A stretch of DNA of 64,000 nt from Burkholderiales bacterium (GTDB lineage Bacteria; Pseudomonadota; Gammaproteobacteria; Burkholderiales; Burkholderiaceae_C): positions 1 through 64,000 of the forward strand of contig JANYJJ010000004.1 in NCBI GenBank assembly GCA_025358485.1. Reading direction: 5' to 3'. This document shows, piece after piece, positions 20,133 to 28,869 of this stretch; the stretch's first letter is position 1; every line of letters begins with the position of its first letter. Below the pieces are notes generated by a model. The model saw only the letters and a list, made by a program, of their open reading frames with translations, was not told the DNA's origin and searched no databases. A program made the position numbers and the translations under genes.

Positions 20133-21308
20133 CTAAGCGACTTTCGTGCGGGTGCTGGACCTCACAACCAGTTCCACTGCCAGCGAGCGCGGTGGCACGC
20201 TGACCCCGGCAACGGTGCGCAGCAAGGCGTCTACCAACTCCACCCCGGCGATGGCGATCGGTTGGCGCACAGTGGTCAGCGGCGGGTTGGAATGGCTGGC
20301 CCACTCGATGTCGTCGTAACCGACCACCGCCACGCTTTGCGGCACCGGGCGACCGCACAAATGCAGGGCCTGACTGGCGGCCGAGGCCAGCACGTCGCTG
20401 CAAGCAAACACCGCGTCAAACGCAGCACCGGTCTCGACCAAGCGGGTGATGCCCGCGCGGGCTTGATCGGCGTCAAACGGCACGGCCACCAACAGGGCCG
20501 AATCTGGCGTCAATCCGTGCGTGGCCAGCGCCTCGCTGTGGCCGCGGTAGCGGTGCGCGACTTCGGGCAACTGCGGGTCGCCCACAAAAGCGATTTTCCG
20601 GTACCCCAAATCCAGCAAATGCTGGGTGGCCAGCGCGCCACCGGCCACGTTGTCACCACCCACGGTGCAATACAGCTGCTGCGGAATTTGTGTGCCCCAC
20701 ACGACGATGGGCACCCGCCGCGCGGCCAATTGGTTGAGCTGATCGTGATGCCGCCATTGGCCTATCAAGATGATGCCGATGGCCAAGCCCGAGTTGTAAA
20801 GCCGCGCAGCGGAATCCAAGCTGTCGGCGTCGACGCGTGACAGCAGCATGTCGAAACCGCGTTCAGTCAGCGCGTCGGCCAAGGCACCGACCATGGCCAA
20901 AAAGAAGGGGTCGGAGATGTGCTGGCGCGACACCTTGTCGTAGGGAATCACCACCGCGATGGTTTTGTTTTGCTTGAGTCGCAGGTTTTTCGCACCCACG
21001 TTGATGGCGTAGTTCAGCGAGCGCGCCAACTCTTCCACACGCTCGCGCGTGTCTTTGCTGATCAGCGGGCTGCCGTTCAGCGCACGCGACACGGTCGCCA
21101 CCGACACGCCAGCCAAGCGCGCGATGTCGGCCATTTGCAAGCGTTGGCTTTGCGCTTCTGTGATGTCGGTGCCTCCCGTCACTTCCGCAGCAACAGTGCC
21201 TCCCGTCACTCCCGCAGCAACAGTGCCTCCCGTCACTTCGGCGGCGTCGGTTGATCGGGGCGTGGTCGGCGGCAAAGTGGTGTTGGCGAGTCGGCAGTTG
21301 CGCCGCAT
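20133..21308 (-). CDS. LacI-family transcriptional regulator
   Basis: HTH MADIARLAGVSVATVSRALNGSPLISKDTRERV; periplasmic-binding-like effector domain. Start could be 21134 (MADIARL) or 21308 (MRRNCRL). Confidence 0.92.
   Translation of the reverse strand: MRRNCRLANTTLPPTTPRSTDAAEVTGGTVAAGVTGGTVAAEVTGGTDITEAQSQRLQMADIARLAGVSVATVSRALNGSPLISKDTRERVEELARSLNYAINVGAKNLRLKQNKTIAVVIPYDKVSRQHISDPFFLAMVGALADALTERGFDMLLSRVDADSLDSAARLYNSGLAIGIILIGQWRHHDQLNQLAARRVPIVVWGTQIPQQLYCTVGGDNVAGGALATQHLLDLGYRKIAFVGDPQLPEVAHRYRGHSEALATHGLTPDSALLVAVPFDADQARAGITRLVETGAAFDAVFACSDVLASAASQALHLCGRPVPQSVAVVGYDDIEWASHSNPPLTTVRQPIAIAGVELVDALLRTVAGVSVPPRSLAVELVVRSSTRTKVA
21169..21249. repeat. Three tandem 27-bp repeats
   Basis: GTGCCTCCCGTCACTTCCGCAGCAACA / GTGCCTCCCGTCACTCCCGCAGCAACA / GTGCCTCCCGTCACTTCGGCGGCGTCG. 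Confidence 0.9.
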
Positions 21309-21448
21309 TCTGCACGGTGACGCGCGGGTCGGGCTGCGAGTTCCAATCGCGAAGCCCGCGCGACGCACCCTCAGCGTCGCGATCAGCCCGGCAAACGGCG
21401 TCCTTATCAAGCGATGCTCGGCTTGCCTCAAACCGTCCAATAGCCGGT

Positions 21449-22921
21449 ATGAAGTCACTCGATCACAGCCTGGAGCCGGACTCCAGCCCGCGCTTGCCAG
21501 CGCATGGGCATGCGCATGCCAGTGCCCAAACCGCACAGCACACCGCATCCACGCTGCTGGTGATGCAGTCGCGCGCGTTGTCGCATGGCGATTTCAAAGC
21601 AGCTGCGGTGTCGGCGGTGAGTGATTTGGCGCTGCTCTTGCAGTGCGAGCGGGTGAGCTTGGGTGTTTGCGCAGGCAGCCGTGTGAGCGTCGAGGCCGCA
21701 TCGGGCCTGCGCGATTTGCGCTGCGAACAAGCCGCGGTGCAAGCGCTGGCGCAGGCCATGGAAGAGGCTGCGGATCAGCGCTGCGCGTTGGTGTTTCCTG
21801 GGTCTGAAAGCAGCCTTGCAAGCGGGGTGACTTTGCTGCACGCCAACCTGTCGCAGCTTGGCAGTGGGATGTCGATTTGCACCGTGCCTGTTTTTGAAAA
21901 CCGCATTGAAAACGCTGTTGAAGCGGGTCGCCCCACCGCCGTCTTATTGTTTGAACGCCGCGCACCGTTTGATGCGGTCGCGCTGCAAACCGCGCAGGAC
22001 GCGGCCACTTTTTTGGGGCCGGTGTTGGTGTTGGCGCAGCGCGCCGAGGCGTCGTTGCAGCAGCGTGTGAAAACGCACATTGCAAGCCGCACAAAGTTGC
22101 TGCCTTGGCAAGTGGGCGTGATGGCGGCGGTGCTGCTGGCGGCGGTGATCACTGTGTGGCCCACCACCTACCGCGTGGTGGCTCAAGCGCGCGTTGAAGG
22201 CGCAGTGCAACGCGTGATTGCGGCCCCGGCCGACGGCTTCGTGCGGACCGTGTCGGCGCGACCTGGTGAAGCAGTCCGGGCCGACGACGTGCTGGTGCAG
22301 TTGGAAGACCAAGACTTGAAACTCGAGCGCGAGAAGTGGCAAAGCGAAATCGCGCAGCTCGACAAACAGTACCGCGAAGCGATGTCCAAAGACGACGCCG
22401 CGCAAATCGTGGTGGCGGGCACTAAGCTCGAACAAGCGCGCAGCCAACTTGCACTCGCGCAAGTGCAATTGGCACGCTCGGCTTTGAAAGCCCCGTTTGA
22501 CGGCGTGCTCATCAGCGGCGATTTGACGCAGTCCATAGGCATGCCGGTGAAGCGCGGCCAAGAGCTGATGACGGTGGCCACCGACCGCAGTTTTCGCATC
22601 GTCGCCGAGGTGGACGAGCAAGACATCGGCGCGCTGCGCGTGGGCCAAACCGCACAAGTTTTGTTTGCCACGCTGAGTGAACCCGTGAGCTTCACCGTGT
22701 CGCGCATTGCACCTGTTGCAAATGCGGTGGAAGGCCGAAATATTTTCGAAGTGGAGGGCCGTCGCAGCGATACAGCAGCCCCAGAAAAAAGCAATGACAG
22801 TCTGCGGCCCGGTTTGCGCGGCGTTGCAAAAATTGACATTGAAGCCAGCCATCTGGGCCTGGTGTGGTGGCAGCGCGCCAGCACCTGGTTGCGTGCCTTG
22901 ATGTGGCGCATTTCGGGCTGA
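21449..22921 (+). CDS. GAF-like domain + HlyD-family membrane-fusion protein
   Basis: N-terminal GAF-like region (LLVMQSRALSHGDFKAAAVSAVSDLALLLQCERVSLGV...), TM segment (VGVMAAVLLAAVITVWP), then HlyD/biotinyl-lipoyl region (ARVEGAVQRVIAAPADGFVRTVSARPGEAVRADDVLVQLEDQDL). Confidence 0.82.
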   Translation: MKSLDHSLEPDSSPRLPAHGHAHASAQTAQHTASTLLVMQSRALSHGDFKAAAVSAVSDLALLLQCERVSLGVCAGSRVSVEAASGLRDLRCEQAAVQALAQAMEEAADQRCALVFPGSESSLASGVTLLHANLSQLGSGMSICTVPVFENRIENAVEAGRPTAVLLFERRAPFDAVALQTAQDAATFLGPVLVLAQRAEASLQQRVKTHIASRTKLLPWQVGVMAAVLLAAVITVWPTTYRVVAQARVEGAVQRVIAAPADGFVRTVSARPGEAVRADDVLVQLEDQDLKLEREKWQSEIAQLDKQYREAMSKDDAAQIVVAGTKLEQARSQLALAQVQLARSALKAPFDGVLISGDLTQSIGMPVKRGQELMTVATDRSFRIVAEVDEQDIGALRVGQTAQVLFATLSEPVSFTVSRIAPVANAVEGRNIFEVEGRRSDTAAPEKSNDSLRPGLRGVAKIDIEASHLGLVWWQRASTWLRALMWRISG

Positions 22922-22941
22922 CCTTCAGCCACCCATACCTG

Positions 22942-25113
22942 ATGGAACCGCTGCTCTCGCCCGACTGGTACCGCGTGTCTGCGCTGCAACCGCGCTTGCG
23001 CCAAGGCGTGGGGGTGTCGCGCCAAATCGTGCGCGGCGAAGTTTGGTTTGTTCTGTCTGACCCCGTCTCAGGCAAACACCACCGCTTCAACGACATTGCG
23101 TTTGGTTTGATCTCGGCCTGCGACGGCGAACGCACGCTCGACCAAGTGTGGACGCGCTGCGCTGAGCAAAGCCACGCCCCCAACACATCAACCCCCACGC
23201 AGGGCGAAGCCCTGCGCGTGTTCAGCTTGGCCTTCGCGGCCAATTTGCTGATGGCCAACGTGTCGCCCGACGCTGCTGCGTTGGTGCGCGCGCAGACCAA
23301 ACAACAACGGCAGCGCACGCGCGCGGCGGTGAACCCGTTGTCGTTTCGCGTGCCACTGTGGAACCCCGACGTCTTTCTGAACCAACACATCGCGCGTTTG
23401 CGATGGCTGTTTTCTGGCGCACCTGGCGTCGTCGTCATCGCCCTCGCTGCGTTGGGTGTTGTGCTGTTGGCATTCAACGCCAGCGCGGTGGCGGTTGAGG
23501 CGCAAAGCAGGCTTGGCAGCGGCACCATGTGGCTGGCGCTGTGGTTGGCGTATCCGGTGGTGAAAGGCCTGCATGAAATGGCGCACGCCTTTGCCGTGAA
23601 GGCTTACGGCGGCCAGGTGCACGAGATGGGCGTGACGCTGCTCATGCTGACGCCCGTGCCCTGCGTGGACGCGTCGGCTTCAGTTGCTTTTTCAAATAAA
23701 CAGCAGCGCATGGCGGTCGCTGCCGCAGGCATCGTGGTTGAGTTGGTGTTGGCCACATTCGCCTTGCTGTTGTGGCTGAACTTGGAAGCCGGTGGCGTCA
23801 AAGACGCGGCCTTGGCGGTGTTGCTCATCGGCGGTTTGTCCACGCTGTTGGTGAACGGCAACCCCTTGCTGCGCTTTGACGGATATCACGTGCTGAGCGA
23901 TTTTTTAGAGCTGCCCAATTGGGCCCAACGCAGCCAAGCGTTGTGGCGCTTTTTGGCCAAGCGCTGGGTGTTGCGGCAAACCGCCATCAGCCCATTTGAA
24001 GGCGACGCACCCGGCGCGCGCCCGTGGTTGCTGGCTTACGCGCCTTTGTCGTGGGTTTACCGCGCGGTGTTGATGGCGGTGCTGGCCGTGTGGTTGGCCA
24101 GCGTGCAGCCGTGGTTGGGTTTGACGGCGGTGGCTTGGGCCTTGTGGTCGCTGTGCGTGCAGCCGATTTTTCTAGCGCTGCGCTTTGTGCTGCACGCCCC
24201 TGATTTGCACGGCCAACGCTTCAAGGCGGTCGGTTTGACGGCCCTGTGCAGCGCTGCGTTGTTGTTGATTTTGTTTGCTCTGCCCTTGCCCTACCGCACT
24301 CAAGCGCCCGGCGTGGTGTGGCTCAGCGACGAAGCCATGGTGCGCTTGGGCACCGACGGATTTGTGGAGGAGTATTTCGCGGTCGACGGCGAGCAAGTCG
24401 TGGTGGGCCAAGCACTTTTGCGCCTAAGCAACGACGTGCTGCAAGCCGATGCGCAACGCGCGCAGACCGCCTTGGCGCGCTTGGAGGTGGAGCGCGCCGC
24501 CAGCTTCGATACCGATGCCGTGCGCGCCGGTGTGGCCAACGACGCGCTGGTGCGCGCACAAGCCGAAGCAGGCCGGTTGCAAGAACGAGTGAACCAGCTC
24601 ACCGTGCGCGCCGCCGCGGCTGGGCGCGTGGTCATCAGCCCCGGCACCAGCGTGCTGGGCCAGTACCTGCCTCAGGGGCATTTGGTGGCGCATGTGTTGA
24701 GCGCCGACGCGGCGTTGGTGAAGGTCATGGTGCGCAACGAAGACATTGAGCAAGTGCGCACGGTGAACTCAAGCGGAGCCAGCCCCGCCGAGCGAATCAG
24801 CGTCGAATTGGCTCACCTGCCACGTGCCCATTGGGCCGCGCGTTGGGTGGCTTCGGTGCCGCAAGCGTCCAACAATTTACCCAGCGCGGCCTTGGGCGAA
24901 AGCGCAGGCGGCGGGATTGCCACCGACCGCTCCGACAAATCAGGGCGCACGGCGCGCGAGCCACGCTTTCAAATCGATTTGCGCTTGGATGCCAGCAGCC
25001 CCGCGCGCATCGGCGAGCGCTGCCAAGTCACTTTTGTGCACGACGACGCCAGCGCAGCGCAGATGCTGGCGCTGTTTGCGCGGCGTTCTCTCTTGAGGCA
25101 CTTTGAGGGCTAA
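22942..25113 (+). CDS. M50-type site-2-protease-like membrane protein with PqqD-like N-terminus and HlyD-like C-terminus
   Basis: HEMAH zinc motif within GLHEMAHAFAVKAYGGQVHEMGV; NPLLRFDGYHVLSDFLELPNW; C-terminal coiled coil and lipoyl-like region. Confidence 0.85.
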   Translation: MEPLLSPDWYRVSALQPRLRQGVGVSRQIVRGEVWFVLSDPVSGKHHRFNDIAFGLISACDGERTLDQVWTRCAEQSHAPNTSTPTQGEALRVFSLAFAANLLMANVSPDAAALVRAQTKQQRQRTRAAVNPLSFRVPLWNPDVFLNQHIARLRWLFSGAPGVVVIALAALGVVLLAFNASAVAVEAQSRLGSGTMWLALWLAYPVVKGLHEMAHAFAVKAYGGQVHEMGVTLLMLTPVPCVDASASVAFSNKQQRMAVAAAGIVVELVLATFALLLWLNLEAGGVKDAALAVLLIGGLSTLLVNGNPLLRFDGYHVLSDFLELPNWAQRSQALWRFLAKRWVLRQTAISPFEGDAPGARPWLLAYAPLSWVYRAVLMAVLAVWLASVQPWLGLTAVAWALWSLCVQPIFLALRFVLHAPDLHGQRFKAVGLTALCSAALLLILFALPLPYRTQAPGVVWLSDEAMVRLGTDGFVEEYFAVDGEQVVVGQALLRLSNDVLQADAQRAQTALARLEVERAASFDTDAVRAGVANDALVRAQAEAGRLQERVNQLTVRAAAAGRVVISPGTSVLGQYLPQGHLVAHVLSADAALVKVMVRNEDIEQVRTVNSSGASPAERISVELAHLPRAHWAARWVASVPQASNNLPSAALGESAGGGIATDRSDKSGRTAREPRFQIDLRLDASSPARIGERCQVTFVHDDASAAQMLALFARRSLLRHFEG

Positions 25114-25128
25114 GAAGCTCAAAACGCC

Positions 25129-27222
25129 ATGGAGTTTTCTGTGCCCACCCCGCGCCTTACAGAACGTGCGCGCACTCAGCAAAACCCCGCCTGGGACGAC
25201 GCCCTGCGTTGGTTGAAAAGTGCGGTTCATTGGGCAAGCAAGCCCGTTTTTTCAGCTTCTAGACGCACCACGCTGCCTGCCGCAGTGAGGCAAGCCTTTG
25301 AAGCCGCAGCCCCGCGCATGCGGCAGCTCACAGACGCGCAGCGTTTGAGCGTGGCCAGCGAGCTCAGAGCCGCCTTTCAGCGCGCGCGGTCTTTTGAAAC
25401 CTCTGGGTTCGACACCCCTGTGTTTGACACTCAGTCGGCCGCCACCACGGGTCACGCCTTGGCTTTGGCCGGTGCCGTGATGGCGCGCACCCACGGCTTG
25501 GTGCCCTACGCCACGCAGTACCGCGCGGCCTGGCTCATCTTGCAGGGCAGCTTGGTTGAGATGGCCACAGGCGAAGGCAAAACCGTGGCCGCAGCACTGG
25601 CCGCAGCCGTGGCCGCGCTGGGCCCACAGCGGGTGCATTTGTTCACCGCCAACGACTATTTGGTGCAGCGCGACAGTGAAGGTTTGCGCCCGTTTTGCGC
25701 CGCATTGGGTTTGAGCGTGGGCCACGTGTTGGCCACCTCCACACCCGACGAACGCGCGGCGGCTTACCGCTGCCACATCACCGTGGTCACCGCCAAAGAG
25801 TTGGCGTTCGATTACCTGAAAGACCACCTGATCAAACGCGGCGAAACCGCACCCGGCGTTCTTCGGGCCTTGGCTTTGCAAAGCGGCGAACAGGCGGCCT
25901 CCTCAACTTTGGGCTCGCCTGCTCAGCACTTATCCACGCCGCTCTTGCCTGCACCTGTCTTGCCAGCTCTCTCCATGGCCATCCTCGACGAAGCCGACAG
26001 CATTTTGTTGGACGAAGCCAGCATGCCGCTGATCTTGGCGCAACCCGGTGTGGCCTGCGACGCTGCTGGTCACCAGCGCGCGTTTGACATCACCACACGC
26101 TTGCAACGGGGCCGCGATTACGCCGCCATTCCGGCGGCGCGCGCCATGCGTCTGACCGCTGCCGGTCGCACCTTGGTAAGCACCGCAGTCCAAGGCGCGG
26201 GAGGCGTGTTGAGCCCACCGCAGCGGGCGCATGAATTGGTGGAAGCCGCGCTGACCGCACGCTGGATGTACCGCCGCGACCGCGATTACGCAGTGACCGC
26301 AGTGGACGGGAAAGTCACTGTGCAACTGATAGACCAAATCACCGGCCGCATTGCTGACGGCCGCCAGTGGACGGGCGCTTTGCAACAGATGGTGGAGTTG
26401 AAGGAAGGCGTGCCCTTGAGCGCGCCCGCCGTCACGCTGGCGCAAATCACTTTTCAGCGATTTTTTCCGCGCTACTTGCGCATGGGCGGCATGAGCGGCA
26501 GCTTGCTTGAGGCGCGCCACGAGCTGCGCATGCGCTACGACCTGGCGGTGGTGGGCGTGCCGCTGCTGCGGCCCAGCCAGCGCTGTTGGCAACGCGAGGT
26601 TTTGTTTGTCAACGCCAAAGCGCGCTGGGCGGCGGTGGTGCTGCAAACGCAGCAACTGGCGCGTGCTGGGCGGCCGGTGTTGGTGGGCACCGACAGCGTC
26701 AAAGACTCGGCGCATTTATCGAACTTGTTGACAGCGGCCGGGGTGCCGCACCAGATGCTCAATGCGTTGCAAAACGCCGACGAGGCCGCCTGCATTGCCC
26801 GCGCCGGGCACGCCGGTGTGGTCACAGTGGCCACCAACATGGCCGGGCGCGGTACCGACATTCAGCTGGACGAGGCGGCCAAAGCGGCCGGGGGCTTGCA
26901 CGTGCTGGCCTGCATGCGCAACCGCGCACGCCGCACCGACCGCCAATTGCGCGGCCGAGGCGCACGTCACGGCGACCCCGGTTCGGCGCAGGCCATGGTG
27001 GCACTGGACGATGTGTTGTTGGCCAGCTTGACGCCTGCATGGTGGCGCCGCGCACTGGCCGCCACGGCGCGCGAAGGCCGCGTTCCACGCTGGATTTCAG
27101 CGCCTGTTTTGAACCTCACCCAGCGCATGGCCGAGGCCCAAGAGGCAGCCCACCGCCGCCGCTTGTGCCTGCAAGACCGCCAACTTGGTGATCTGTGCGG
27201 TTTTGCCGGGTTGAGCGAATGA
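25129..27222 (+). CDS. Accessory SecA-like translocase ATPase
   Basis: MATGEGKTVAAALAA, HLFTANDYLVQRDSE, ILDEADSILLDEA, TNMAGRGTDIQLDE, RNRARRTDRQLRGRGARHGDPGSA; 697 aa, no C-terminal zinc/SecB-binding tail. Confidence 0.88.
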   Translation: MEFSVPTPRLTERARTQQNPAWDDALRWLKSAVHWASKPVFSASRRTTLPAAVRQAFEAAAPRMRQLTDAQRLSVASELRAAFQRARSFETSGFDTPVFDTQSAATTGHALALAGAVMARTHGLVPYATQYRAAWLILQGSLVEMATGEGKTVAAALAAAVAALGPQRVHLFTANDYLVQRDSEGLRPFCAALGLSVGHVLATSTPDERAAAYRCHITVVTAKELAFDYLKDHLIKRGETAPGVLRALALQSGEQAASSTLGSPAQHLSTPLLPAPVLPALSMAILDEADSILLDEASMPLILAQPGVACDAAGHQRAFDITTRLQRGRDYAAIPAARAMRLTAAGRTLVSTAVQGAGGVLSPPQRAHELVEAALTARWMYRRDRDYAVTAVDGKVTVQLIDQITGRIADGRQWTGALQQMVELKEGVPLSAPAVTLAQITFQRFFPRYLRMGGMSGSLLEARHELRMRYDLAVVGVPLLRPSQRCWQREVLFVNAKARWAAVVLQTQQLARAGRPVLVGTDSVKDSAHLSNLLTAAGVPHQMLNALQNADEAACIARAGHAGVVTVATNMAGRGTDIQLDEAAKAAGGLHVLACMRNRARRTDRQLRGRGARHGDPGSAQAMVALDDVLLASLTPAWWRRALAATAREGRVPRWISAPVLNLTQRMAEAQEAAHRRRLCLQDRQLGDLCGFAGLSE

Positions 27223-27372
27223 AAAAGGTGATCAAGGCCGCTGTGAAACAGCCGATATCAACTGCAAGTGAGGAGAAAAGCCGCTCTTTTCTGCCCGTCG
27301 AAGCGCACCCCAAAACCGCACCATTGAAAAGTCCCGCAACCGCTGCGCCTTAGTTTCAACCACTGCCCCGAC

Positions 27373-28809
27373 ATGACCTCATTGCCTTTGCGCCTGCGCC
27401 CCGTACTGCTGTCAGCCCTGCTGACATCGGCCACGTGGACGCCTGCGCAAGCAGATCGCGTGACCGTGCCCAGCTCTGCATGTTTTTTCTGTGCAGAAAA
27501 ACTCTTGGGCAGCGCACCCAACGGCATGCTGCTGGCGGCTTCGGACGCGCCGGCGCGCGCGGTGAAAGTAAGCACCGCGACAAGCACCGCGACCCCAACA
27601 ACTTCCAACGCCGCACCCGCTGCACTTGCTCCAGCCACCGCAGCTGTAGCACCCGCCGCACCGGCCGCACCCGCCGCTCCCGCGGTCAAAGCGGCTTCGC
27701 TGCTCGATTGCATGATCCAGCCCAGCCAAATCGTGCCCGTGGGCACCGCTGTGCCGGGCGTAGTGGACTATGTGGCCGTGGAGCGCGGCGACACCGTCAC
27801 GCGTGGCCAAGTTTTGTTGCAACTGCGCGCAGGCGTGGAACGCGCTTCGCTGGCCGTGGCACGCGAACGCGCCACGCAAATGGGTGAAACCGTGGTGGCC
27901 AAAGGCACCGAGGAATTGGCACAGCGGGAGTTGGAGCGTGCCAACGAGTTGTACGCACAAAACTTCGTCTCCAAAACCTACCTCGAAAAACAACTGGCCG
28001 AAGCCAAAGTGGCCGGTGGCCGCACCGACCAAGCCGGTGAGCGCCGCAAACTTTCCACCCGCGAAGTTGATTTGGCACAAGCCCAATTGGCGCTTCGCAC
28101 CATCCGCTCGCCGTTGTCAGGCGTGGTGGTGGAGCGCCTGGCCGCGCCGGGTGAATATGTGGAACAAAAACCGGTGCTGCGCATTGCCACGATAGACCCA
28201 TTGCGCGTTGATGTGTTGGTGCCTGCTGCCGCGTTTGGTCAAGTTGAAGTGGGCCAAACCGCCTCGGTGGCACCCGAGCTGTTCAAGCAAGACAACGTGG
28301 TGGCCACGGTCAAAACCGTCGACCGCTTGATCGACGCTGCCAGCAACACATTCCGCGTCCGCCTGGAACTCCCCAACCCCAAAGGCGCGCTGCCTGCCGG
28401 GCTGCGCTGCAAAATCGATTTGGCCTTGAAACTGCCAGAAACTGAGCGGACGACCGCCGCCGTTTTGGGTGTGGTCAAAACGTCTGCCACGCTGGCTGCG
28501 CCCGGGTTGAAAACCGACCTTGCACCCGCGCCCGCGCCAGCAACATCTCCTGCCGCCAAATCACCCGGCACTGCAGCCTCAGCGCCCAACATGGTGCCCA
28601 ACAGAGCGCCGCCACCCAAGTCGGTCAAGGCCGAAACTGCCAGCAAATCGACACTGACTCATTTGTGGCGCGGTGAATTGCTGAAGACATGGGACAGCGC
28701 GTGGGGCAGCGTGTGGGGCAGCGCCCCAGTTCGAGCGGTGGCACCCAGCGCGCAGGCGTTCACGCTGAAGCGCGCGGCGGACTTGCTGCACCTGTGGCGC
28801 GCGAACTGA
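27373..28809 (+). CDS. RND/HlyD-type periplasmic adaptor subunit
   Basis: GTAVPGVVDYVAVERGDTVTRGQVLLQLRAGVE...IRSPLSGVVVERLAAPGEYVEQKPVLRIATIDPLRVDVLVP; signal peptide; Pro/Ala-rich C-terminal extension. Confidence 0.87.
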   Translation: MTSLPLRLRPVLLSALLTSATWTPAQADRVTVPSSACFFCAEKLLGSAPNGMLLAASDAPARAVKVSTATSTATPTTSNAAPAALAPATAAVAPAAPAAPAAPAVKAASLLDCMIQPSQIVPVGTAVPGVVDYVAVERGDTVTRGQVLLQLRAGVERASLAVARERATQMGETVVAKGTEELAQRELERANELYAQNFVSKTYLEKQLAEAKVAGGRTDQAGERRKLSTREVDLAQAQLALRTIRSPLSGVVVERLAAPGEYVEQKPVLRIATIDPLRVDVLVPAAAFGQVEVGQTASVAPELFKQDNVVATVKTVDRLIDAASNTFRVRLELPNPKGALPAGLRCKIDLALKLPETERTTAAVLGVVKTSATLAAPGLKTDLAPAPAPATSPAAKSPGTAASAPNMVPNRAPPPKSVKAETASKSTLTHLWRGELLKTWDSAWGSVWGSAPVRAVAPSAQAFTLKRAADLLHLWRAN

Positions 28810-28869
28810 CCACACGGAATCGAACCCCACGCCCGCACCATCCCGCACCCATTTCTGAACCACGCACCC

